Below, one piece after another: positions 1 to 6,824 of a stretch of 61,143 nucleotides of DNA; position 1 is the stretch's first letter, and each line of letters starts with the position of its first letter. The notes beneath the pieces are model-generated. The model was not told the origin of the DNA. It did not search any database and saw nothing but the letters and a program-made list of their open reading frames with translations. Position numbers and translations under genes: made by a program. The stretch is taken from NCBI GenBank assembly GCA_903873715.1, contig CAIQPS010000005.1, positions 1 through 61,143 on the forward strand. Reading direction: 5' to 3'. This stretch comes from an uncultured Actinomycetes bacterium (lineage in GTDB: Bacteria; Actinomycetota; Thermoleophilia; RBG-16-64-13).

Positions 1-122
1 ATGGCTTCGGAGGACAGGTCGAGGATCTTGTTGGGGTCCTCACCTTTGGCGAGCAGGTCGTCGACGATCTGAAGGGCTTCCTTCTCCTTCATGTTCGCCA
101 TGGCTTCTACGAGTTCGTGCAT
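1..122 (-). CDS. Methyltransferase-associated corrinoid protein, N-terminal fragment
   Basis: The first 40 codons of a gene that runs off the left edge. The peptide begins MHELVEAMANMKEKEALQIV and continues through DDLLAKGEDPNKIL, the helical cap (B12-binding-2) pattern found at the N-terminus of MtaC/MtbC/MttC-type corrinoid proteins, which carry a methyl group between two methyltransferases. The ATG at 122 is preceded by AAAGGAG five bases upstream, a strong ribosome site. It is divergent from the GntR gene at 416, and a second corrinoid gene lies behind that regulator. The cobalamin-binding half is outside the window, so the assignment rests on the cap domain alone. Confidence 0.72.
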   Translation of the reverse strand, partial: MHELVEAMANMKEKEALQIVDDLLAKGEDPNKILDLSSEA

Positions 123-179
123 CCCGGCTCCTTTGGAAGAAAATCGAGTGCCCGAAGGAGCTGCCCCCCGGCTGGCGCG

Positions 180-209
180 ATTCTATCTGGCCATATACAG
201 GTTTGTAAA
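180..209 (-). promoter_or_regulatory. Candidate promoter of the corrinoid gene
   Basis: On the minus strand TTTACA (209-204) and TAGAAT (185-180) are 18 bases apart, a good sigma-70-type pair. It would start transcription near position 173, about 50 bases before the ATG at 122. Read by eye only. Confidence 0.45.
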
Positions 210-222
210 TGACCTACCTATA
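194..222. promoter_or_regulatory. Candidate GntR operator
   Basis: An imperfect dyad with TATACAGGT on one side and ACCTACCTATA on the other lies over the spacer and -35 box of the minus-strand promoter. The adjacent HutC-family regulator (416-1219) is the obvious candidate to bind it and repress the corrinoid gene. This is inference from position and symmetry. Confidence 0.35.
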
Positions 223-415
223 CAATTTTGTTCGTTCCTGGTAGTACTATACGCGGGGACGTTCCCAAGCCGTCGCCGCCTACCAGGGATGGGACCCGAG
301 GAGCCGGTGGTGGTGTCATCTCGCGCGATGGGGGAACCACTCACACGGTCCTGGGGGGGGACTCAGACCAAGCATCGGGGTACGCTGCTCGATAAGTGCT
401 GATAGGGGTCGGCCG

Positions 416-1219
416 GTGCAAGAAGTACGCCGCAACAACGGTAACGGGAACGGTGACGGCAGCGGTGCCGGCTCCAAGGCGGCTGCTCGCTACCCGCACA
501 TCGTCCGGACGATCTCCGACAGGATCGCCGCCGGAGTGTACGGGCCCGACGAGAAGATCCCGTCAGCATCCCAACTGTGCGAAGAGTTCGGCGTGAGCCA
601 GATGACGGTGAGACGCGCCCTCACCTCGCTCGAAGACCAGGGACTCGTCTACGGCTGTGCCGGCAAGGGCACCTTCGTCAAGCCGGCGGAGCTCAATGAC
701 CCTGATTTCCGGATCGACATGCTCGAGGGCACCGGAGCGGACCAGCCGATGGACGCCCGCCTGCTGTCGGCCACCATGGCCCGCGCAGACGAGCGCATCG
801 CCAAGATGCTGCAGGTGGAGGTCGGGGCCCGCGTGGTCCATCTGCGCAGGCTGGTGTCGCTGGCCGGCACTCCAGCCATGTATCACCACGAGTACATCCG
901 CTACGACCCTCGCCGGACCCTGGTCGAGTCGCAACTCCAGTCGACGGCGCTCGAGGAAGTGCTCGATTCCGACCGGGGTCAACGGTTCTTCGGGGGCGAG
1001 TTGACCATCAGCGCCGTGCTGCTGGATGCGGCGGCCGCCGAGGCCCTCGGCCAGAAGCCGGGAGACCTGGCACTCTCGCTCGCGCACGTGTTCCGCGACG
1101 GAGACTCGCGCCCCGTCGGCTACGGAGAATTCCTTCTGCGGGCGGACCAGTTCCGCCTGAGATCGCGACAGACGAGCAGCCGCAAGGTCATAGGGGTGGA
1201 GTTGTTTGGCAACCCTTGA
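416..1219 (+). CDS. GntR-family (HutC/UTRA) transcriptional regulator
   Basis: A 267-residue DNA-binding regulator. Residues about 26-90 form the GntR winged helix (ISDRIAAGVYGPDEKIPSAS followed by VSQMTVRRALTSLEDQGL), and residues about 105-255 look like the UTRA ligand-binding domain of the HutC subfamily. The first 25 residues are a Gly/Asn-rich leader of no clear function. I chose the GTG at 416, which has only a weak purine-rich ribosome site; a later start is possible. It is divergent from one corrinoid gene and overlaps the next corrinoid gene by 14 bases, so it probably controls this methyl-transfer locus. The ligand is unknown. Confidence 0.85.
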   Translation: MQEVRRNNGNGNGDGSGAGSKAAARYPHIVRTISDRIAAGVYGPDEKIPSASQLCEEFGVSQMTVRRALTSLEDQGLVYGCAGKGTFVKPAELNDPDFRIDMLEGTGADQPMDARLLSATMARADERIAKMLQVEVGARVVHLRRLVSLAGTPAMYHHEYIRYDPRRTLVESQLQSTALEEVLDSDRGQRFFGGELTISAVLLDAAAAEALGQKPGDLALSLAHVFRDGDSRPVGYGEFLLRADQFRLRSRQTSSRKVIGVELFGNP

Positions 1220-1850
1220 GACACTCAGCCGCTTCCTTGTCGAACTGGACGAGGACCACGCGCTCGAAGCCGCGCACGAGATAGTCGCCGAGGGGACGAC
1301 CAGCGCCGCCGCGGTCCTGGCCGCGTGCCAGCATGCTTTGCGGGTGGTCGGGGAGCGGTACGAACGCAAGGACTACGCCCTCGCGGCCCTCATCATGTCG
1401 GGCGAGATGTTCAAAGAGATCATGGAGATCACAGAGCCTCTCCAGACGCTCACTCCCGTGCCCGAAGGGCTCACGACCATACTGCTGGGCACGGTCGAGG
1501 GTGACATCCACGATATCGGCAAGGACATCTTCCGCACGTCACTGCAAAGCCACGGGTTCAAGGTGGTCGACATAGGAGTCGACGCGCCGAAGGAACGCTT
1601 CCTCGCCGAGGTGGTCTCATCCCGTCCCACGGTCGTGTGCTTGTCGGGACTCATCACCGTCGCGTTCCGTAGCATGAAGGCCACCGTCGACCTGATACGG
1701 AGCCACGAGGACGAACTGGGGTACCGCCCCTACTATGTCCTCGGGGGCGCCACTGTCGACAGCAGAGTGGCCGAGTACGTCCAGGCCGACTCGTGGAGCA
1801 CCGACGCGATGGAGGGTGTGCGCATCTGCCAGGATTTTGCCGGGCTCTGA
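1206..1850 (+). CDS. Corrinoid (B12-binding) protein of a methyltransferase system
   Basis: A 214-residue methyl-carrier protein of the MtaC/MtbC/MttC type. Residues 1-90 are the helical cap. The Rossmann-type cobalamin domain follows with GDIHDIGKD at residues 99-107, where His102 is the expected lower axial cobalt ligand. Later SGLITVAF and YYVLGGATVDS match the remaining B12 contacts. The TTG start at 1206 lies inside the 3' end of the GntR gene and has AGGGGTGGAG just upstream, so translation is probably coupled to the regulator. No substrate-specific methyltransferase (MttB, MtaB or similar) is in the window, so the methyl donor cannot be named. Confidence 0.85.
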   Translation: MATLETLSRFLVELDEDHALEAAHEIVAEGTTSAAAVLAACQHALRVVGERYERKDYALAALIMSGEMFKEIMEITEPLQTLTPVPEGLTTILLGTVEGDIHDIGKDIFRTSLQSHGFKVVDIGVDAPKERFLAEVVSSRPTVVCLSGLITVAFRSMKATVDLIRSHEDELGYRPYYVLGGATVDSRVAEYVQADSWSTDAMEGVRICQDFAGL

Positions 1851-1851
1851 T

Positions 1852-1897
1852 GCACCAGGAGGCCGGTGCCTGGAGGCCGGCGCGCGACTCACGCGCC
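1852..1897. terminator. Convergent-gene terminator region
   Basis: Between two convergent genes, two short inverted repeats can fold: GCACC/GGTGC (1852-1869) and GGCGCG/CGCGCC (1879-1897, 7-nt loop). Neither is followed by a clear T-run, so this is a weak call. Confidence 0.3.
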
Positions 1898-1902
1898 CCC
1901 GG

Positions 1903-3567
1903 TCAGAAGGACGCGTCGACCACCACGTCGACCAGATAAGGAACGCCTGACTCCAAGGCCTCGATCATCGCCTGGCGCAGCTCCCCGGGCTTGGTGACCT
2001 TCCGGGCGGCGAGTCCCATCCCCCGTGCGATGCTGCAGAAGTCGATCTCGGGCGGTGACAGGACCGTCCCCAGGTTGCGGCCTTTGACCTCCGGCCCCAG
2101 GATGCGGGTCTTCATGATGCGCACCTGGCGGAAGGCCCGGTTGGAGAGGACGAAGAACGTCACCGGCAGATCGTAGTGCGCGGCGTTCCACAGGCTTTGG
2201 ATACCCCACATGGCGCTGCCGTCCCCACTCACGCAGACGACCGGCCGGTCCGGCAGGCCCAGCTTGGCGCCGATGGCCATGGCGAATCCGGCGCCGATGG
2301 CGCCTCCTGTCCGGGACCGCTGGTATTCGCGCAGATCTTTGAGCGGGAGCATCCGGCGTAGAAGTGCGGAATAGGACCAACAGTCGTCGACGATGTGAGT
2401 GCCCGGCTTGAGGGCGTCGCGGAGCTCGGCCACGAACCGGGTGCCCGAGATGGGGTCGTCGTCCCACTCGGCGGCGACCTTCTTGTCGAACGCCTTGACC
2501 ATCTCGGCACGCTCGGTGGCGAAGGCCTCGGTGCGCCCGGCGACGGCTGCGCGCGTCGCCCCCGTCATCCCAGCCTCGACCGCCGCGTTGAGGTCGGCGA
2601 GAGCCACCTTGATGTCCCCTTCGATGCCGCACGCGATGGGGAAGTTCTTGGCTATCTGCCAGGGGTTGTCGTCGATCTGGATGACCTTCGTGCACGGGGG
2701 GCAGAGGGGCTTGGGCGTGGGGATGGCCTGCATGAAGAACATCGCCCCCACCACGACCAACACGTCGAACTGCTCGAGCAGATCGCGGGTGGCGCCGGTA
2801 TTGGGGTCCAGGTCACCGGCATAGAGCGGGTGATGGACCGGGAAGTTCACGTCGGCCATCCACGGCTGGTAGACCGGGGCTCCGATGTTCTCGGCAAACC
2901 GCACGATCTCATCGAGCGCTTCGCACCTGGTGACGCCGTCCTCCACGATGATGGCCGGGCGCTCGGCCTTCGCCAGCAGAGCGACCGCCTCGGCTATCGA
3001 GCGGTCGTCGGGGTGAAGCCGCGTGAACGAGTGGCCGCTCGGCTGGTACTCGAAGTCGAAGGCGTTCGCCAGCACGTCGAGCGGCAGGGACACCATCACC
3101 GGGCCCGTCGGCGGATGAGTGGCGATCTTGAAGGCGCGGCGCATAACCGTCGGCAGGTCCTCGGGGCGCCTGACCTCCGTGGCCCACTTGGTGAACGGGG
3201 CGGCGATCTTGACCAGGTCGTCCGACATGGCCGCTTCCTCAGCCAGGATGCGGGTGTCCTGCTGACCCACGGTCACCACGAGCGGCACCCCGCCCCAGTA
3301 GGCGTTCGACAGCATCGACATGCCGGCGGCCAGCCCGGTGCCGGTGTGCAGGTTGAGGAACCCGACCTTGCCGGTGGCCCGGGAATACCCCTCGGCCATG
3401 CCCACCGAGACCAGTTCGTTCATCGAGAGAATGTACTTGATCTCCGGATGGTCCTCGAGGACGTCGATGAACTGGACCTCCGTGGCTCCCGGGATGCCGA
3501 AGGCGTACTCCACACCCTCCTCGCGCAGGATCCGGATCAACGCTTCCTTGCCCGTGGTCATGGACAT
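1903..3567 (-). CDS. ThDP-dependent 2-oxo acid decarboxylase, benzoylformate-decarboxylase-like
   Basis: A 554-residue thiamine-diphosphate enzyme with the usual three domains: pyrimidine-binding N-terminal, central, and pyrophosphate-binding C-terminal. Glu51 in SMNELVSVGMAEGY is the cofactor-activating glutamate. His74 in LNLHTGTG aligns with His70 of benzoylformate decarboxylase, and VSGDGSAMWGIQSLWNAA (about 446-463) is the metal/ThDP motif with the same flavour. These point to a non-oxidative 2-oxo acid decarboxylase giving an aldehyde rather than an acetolactate synthase, though the substrate is not shown. The first ATG at 3567 was chosen; the open frame extends upstream without a conserved sequence. 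It is the last gene of a six-gene operon with two aldehyde-linked molybdoenzymes. Confidence 0.8.
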   Translation of the reverse strand: MSMTTGKEALIRILREEGVEYAFGIPGATEVQFIDVLEDHPEIKYILSMNELVSVGMAEGYSRATGKVGFLNLHTGTGLAAGMSMLSNAYWGGVPLVVTVGQQDTRILAEEAAMSDDLVKIAAPFTKWATEVRRPEDLPTVMRRAFKIATHPPTGPVMVSLPLDVLANAFDFEYQPSGHSFTRLHPDDRSIAEAVALLAKAERPAIIVEDGVTRCEALDEIVRFAENIGAPVYQPWMADVNFPVHHPLYAGDLDPNTGATRDLLEQFDVLVVVGAMFFMQAIPTPKPLCPPCTKVIQIDDNPWQIAKNFPIACGIEGDIKVALADLNAAVEAGMTGATRAAVAGRTEAFATERAEMVKAFDKKVAAEWDDDPISGTRFVAELRDALKPGTHIVDDCWSYSALLRRMLPLKDLREYQRSRTGGAIGAGFAMAIGAKLGLPDRPVVCVSGDGSAMWGIQSLWNAAHYDLPVTFFVLSNRAFRQVRIMKTRILGPEVKGRNLGTVLSPPEIDFCSIARGMGLAARKVTKPGELRQAMIEALESGVPYLVDVVVDASF

Positions 3568-3617
3568 CGCTCGAGTCTCCGATCGGTCTGGATGGTGTCG
3601 CCGATTGTATCGCCCGG

Positions 3618-4076
3618 TCAGTCGCCCTGGGCCGGGCCCGTCCAACGCAGCGCGCTCGTGGGGCACGAGTCGCTGCACATCGGGCGCTTGCCCTCGGCGA
3701 GGCGGTCGGCGCACAGGTCGCAGAGTTGGAGCACGCCCCCGGGGCCGAACTGCGGCACGCCGTAGGGGCACGCCGGCAGGCAGGCCCGGCAGCCATCACA
3801 GCGGGCTGCGTCCACCCGCACGATGCCGTCCTTTTCGTCCCGGGTTATGGCCCCCGGCGCGCAGGCGGCGGCGCACGGCGGGTCGGGGCAATGCCGGCAG
3901 GCCTCCGAGTGGAAGGTGCGGGTGACGGCCGGGAACTCCCCGCCGGCCACCTCGTAGACCCGGCGCAGCCTGAAGGTGCCGGGAGGGATCTCCCGCCACT
4001 GCTTGCACGCGATCTCGCAGGTGAAGCACTTGATGCAGCGCTGGGAGTCGTGGCTGAAGGCGAAGGTGTCCGGCAT
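3618..4076 (-). CDS. Four-cluster ferredoxin-type electron-transfer subunit
   Basis: A 152-residue protein with four cysteine clusters: CIKCFTCEIAC (residues 14-24), CRHCPDPPCAAAC, CDGCRACLPAC and CDLCADRLAEGKRPMCSDSC. This is the DmsB/PsrB/HycB pattern of four [4Fe-4S] clusters that accept or deliver electrons for a bis-MGD enzyme. It has no signal peptide or membrane segment, so the complex is probably cytoplasmic. Only two bases separate it from the molybdo-enzyme gene upstream. Its ribosome site GGAGGAGG lies inside the end of that gene, so the two are almost certainly a translated pair. Confidence 0.9.
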   Translation of the reverse strand: MPDTFAFSHDSQRCIKCFTCEIACKQWREIPPGTFRLRRVYEVAGGEFPAVTRTFHSEACRHCPDPPCAAACAPGAITRDEKDGIVRVDAARCDGCRACLPACPYGVPQFGPGGVLQLCDLCADRLAEGKRPMCSDSCPTSALRWTGPAQGD

Positions 4077-4078
4077 GG

Positions 4079-6346
4079 CTAGGCCTCCTCCCACTTGGCG
4101 ATGCGTACCAGGGTCTGCTTGGGCATCTGGGAGAAGAACGTGTCGAAGTGGCGCTCGTCGGAGTTGTAGAGGTTGTTGACCTCGCTGCCCCCGTCGCCGG
4201 TGCCGTACCCAGGCAGTCCCAGTTCGGCGCAGGATTGCCACCAGCCCCGCTTGGTCATGAGCACCTCGGGCGAGATGCCGGGGAAGTACTCAGCCACGAA
4301 CCGGCTCCACCCGTGCGGCGACTCCACCCGCACCCAGTCGCCGTCCGCGATGCCGTACCGGGCGGCGGTCGCGGGGTTCATCCGCAGCCACGGATAGGGC
4401 TGCAACTCCCGCAGATAGGCGACGTCGTGGTGGTAGCTGTGCTGGGCCAGGCGATAGGCGTGGACGTCGCTCAGGATGAGCGGATAGTCGGCGGCGAGTG
4501 CCGGGGTCTCGGCCAGACCTTCCGGCGGGCCCTGGTACTCAGGCAGGTAGGGCAGGACACCGGTGCCGGTGCAGTCAGGCCTGCCCCCGATGTACTCGTT
4601 GTAGCACTGCACCTTGCCGTGAGGCAGGTCCTTGAAGAGCTTGGCGTACTTGCGGTACTCGGGCTGAGAAGGCCCGGGCGCCGCCGCCGGCGCACCGGCC
4701 GGCGCGGGCGGCCGCACGAACATCCCGCCGGGGTTCTCGCGCAGATCGGCGACCGTCACTCCGTGCTTGGCCAGCATCTCACCCATGAACGCATCCATGT
4801 CGCCCTGCCAGAAGTGCTCGCCGTAGCCGCAGCGCACCGCCAGGTCGAGGTAGAAGCGCCAGTCGCTGCGGGCCTCGCCGAGGGGCTCCACCACCTGGTT
4901 GTACGGCGCGACGCGCAGGCCGTCGGGGGTGGGCCGCACGCCGAAGTAGTCGCCCTGCTCGTAGCTGGTGCAGGCCGGCAGCACGATGTCGGCGTAGTCG
5001 AGATGCGGCGACTTGAAGATGTCCATGGCGAACATGAAGTCGAGCTTGGTGAGCGCTTCGGCGACACGCCGCGGGTTGCGGGTGGCCGAAAGCGGGTTGC
5101 TGCAGCTCGCGTTCAGCACCCTGATGGGGTACGGCTTTTCGGTGAGGATGCTCATCAGCGCCTTGTAGTAGGCGGAGGTCGGCCCGCTCTCCCAGCGGTC
5201 CGGGGTCTGGTACCACACCGGCGCCTCCGGGGCCACCAGCCGCTCCACCATGCCCGCGGGGAGCATCTCGTCCAGCCAGGAGACCGGGGCGCTTCCGCCG
5301 AAGCCGCCTCCGGCGAACTGTCCGCCGGGCACGTCCAGGTTGCCGGTGATGGCGGAGATAAGGCAGACGGCGGAGACGGTGGCGGTGCCGTCGCCCGCCT
5401 GGTCGCCGATGCCGTTCCCCATCCTTACGAACATCGGCCGGGTGGTGCCCATGAGTCTTGCCGTCTCCCGGATCCGCTCCGCCGGAAGGCCGGTTATCGG
5501 CGCCGCCCACTCGGGCGTGCGGGCGGCCACGTGTTCCGCCAACTTGTCGAAGCCGTGGCACCACTCGGCGACGAACGCCGCGTCGTAGAGCCTCTCCTCG
5601 ATGATCACGTTCAGGAAGGCCAGGGCAAGGGCGCAGTCGGTACCCGGCCGCACCGGCAACCAGACGTCGGCCTTGGCCCCCATCGGGTCGAGCATGGGCC
5701 GGATGTCCACCATGGCCGCGCCGTTCGCCAGCGCGTTGAGCATGGCCCGCGGTGCGCCCTGGTTGACGCCCGAGTTCTCGACGTTGCCGCCCCAGTTGAC
5801 GATGAGCCTGGTCTTCATCCAGTCGTCGGGCGCCATGCTGATGTAGCCGGTGGTTACGCGCGCCGCCGCCATGCGGGGCGTGGCGCATATGGCGCTGTGC
5901 AGGTAGTTGGGGCTGCCGTGGACGTTCAGGAACCGCCGGCCGAGGCTGCCGAGCACCGGCCAGAACTCCGGGGACAGGACGGCGTACGACTCCGGGCCGT
6001 ACTTCTCCTTGGACTCGAGCAGCTTCTCGGCGATGGTGTCGAGCGCCTCGTCCCAGGTGATGCGCTGAAACTTACCCTCGCCCTTCGCGCCCACCCGCTT
6101 CATCGGGTGCTGGAGCCGGTCGGCCGCGTAGACGAACTGGGGGCCGGTGAGGCCCTTGGCGCAGAGGGCGGTGTTGCCCCGCACTCCGGCATTGAAGGCC
6201 GCCGGGGCGCCCTCGACCCGTACGAAGCGGCCGTCGCGCACGTGGCAGAGGACGGCGCAGGTGGGGCGGTACGAGCCGCAGCCGTGGCAGAACGTGGGAA
6301 CGATCTTTTCGGCGGCCGCGCCACCGTTCGGCTGGTTGGGACTCAC
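4079..6346 (-). CDS. Bis-MGD molybdenum/tungsten oxidoreductase catalytic subunit
   Basis: A 755-residue member of the DMSO-reductase family. Numbered from 6346, the N-terminal [4Fe-4S] motif is C20-x2-C23-x6-C30-x31-C62, with a wider second gap than the usual x3. Cys154 in SAICATPRM is in the position that ligates the metal in Cys-type members (thiosulfate/polysulfide reductases, acetylene hydratase). GNGIGDQAGDG, ITGNLDVPGG and the C-terminal molydopterin-binding domain are present. There is no Tat signal, so it is cytoplasmic. Two tandem GTG codons (6349, 6346) can start it; the second is better spaced from AAGGAGG. The partner is the ferredoxin subunit downstream. The substrate is unknown; an aldehyde or acid in this operon is a guess. 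Confidence 0.85.
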   Translation of the reverse strand: MSPNQPNGGAAAEKIVPTFCHGCGSYRPTCAVLCHVRDGRFVRVEGAPAAFNAGVRGNTALCAKGLTGPQFVYAADRLQHPMKRVGAKGEGKFQRITWDEALDTIAEKLLESKEKYGPESYAVLSPEFWPVLGSLGRRFLNVHGSPNYLHSAICATPRMAAARVTTGYISMAPDDWMKTRLIVNWGGNVENSGVNQGAPRAMLNALANGAAMVDIRPMLDPMGAKADVWLPVRPGTDCALALAFLNVIIEERLYDAAFVAEWCHGFDKLAEHVAARTPEWAAPITGLPAERIRETARLMGTTRPMFVRMGNGIGDQAGDGTATVSAVCLISAITGNLDVPGGQFAGGGFGGSAPVSWLDEMLPAGMVERLVAPEAPVWYQTPDRWESGPTSAYYKALMSILTEKPYPIRVLNASCSNPLSATRNPRRVAEALTKLDFMFAMDIFKSPHLDYADIVLPACTSYEQGDYFGVRPTPDGLRVAPYNQVVEPLGEARSDWRFYLDLAVRCGYGEHFWQGDMDAFMGEMLAKHGVTVADLRENPGGMFVRPPAPAGAPAAAPGPSQPEYRKYAKLFKDLPHGKVQCYNEYIGGRPDCTGTGVLPYLPEYQGPPEGLAETPALAADYPLILSDVHAYRLAQHSYHHDVAYLRELQPYPWLRMNPATAARYGIADGDWVRVESPHGWSRFVAEYFPGISPEVLMTKRGWWQSCAELGLPGYGTGDGGSEVNNLYNSDERHFDTFFSQMPKQTLVRIAKWEEA

Positions 6347-6356
6347 CACTCCTCCT

Positions 6357-6824
6357 TCACGCTTCGATGAGGCTGAGCAGCCTATCGAGAAACGGCCTCT
6401 GGCCTTTCAGTATCTTATCCCTCGCCGCCTCCACCGGGAACCAGGAAGCCGCGTCCACCTCGGGGAAGCCGCGCATCTGGCCGCTCTTTGGCGGCCACTC
6501 CAGCTCGAAGGTGTTGCTCACGATGGCGGCCGCGTCGAGCTCCGCTTCCACTGCGAAGGCGTGGATGGTCTTGCCGCTCGGCTGCCGCTCCACCCCCAGC
6601 GGGAGCAGTTCGCCCTCCAGCGCCACCCCGGTCTCCTCGGCGAACTCGCGCAGCGCAGCCGCCCGCACGTCCTCGCCCGACTCGAGCAGTCCCTTGGCGA
6701 TGGACCAGGCGCCGTCGCCCTTGTTCTTCCAGAACGGCCCGCCGGGGTGCACCAGAAGCACCTCCAGCCCGGCGACGGTCCGGCGATAGGGCAGGATGCC
6801 GGCGCTATGCGGCGCGGGGCTCAC
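6357..6824 (-). CDS. Nudix hydrolase
   Basis: A 155-residue single-domain protein with a perfect Nudix box at residues 45-67 (G45, E51, R59-E60, E63-E64, G66). These proteins hydrolyse a nucleoside diphosphate linked to another group. The N-terminal SAGILPYRR and VLLVHPGGPFWKNKGDGAW resemble the small predicted NTP-pyrophosphohydrolases. It sits inside the redox operon: its GTG overlaps the stop of the flavo-FeS gene by 4 bases, and it ends 10 bases before the molybdo-enzyme start. Placement suggests a role in cofactor (dinucleotide) quality control, but the substrate cannot be read from sequence. Confidence 0.88.
   Translation of the reverse strand: MSPAPHSAGILPYRRTVAGLEVLLVHPGGPFWKNKGDGAWSIAKGLLESGEDVRAAALREFAEETGVALEGELLPLGVERQPSGKTIHAFAVEAELDAAAIVSNTFELEWPPKSGQMRGFPEVDAASWFPVEAARDKILKGQRPFLDRLLSLIEA

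Noticed and set aside
4148-6370. A plus-strand open frame of about 740 codons opposite the molybdo-enzyme gene
   Set aside because: It is a mirror of the minus-strand coding bias, with no ribosome site or domain; the minus gene has cluster and metal motifs.
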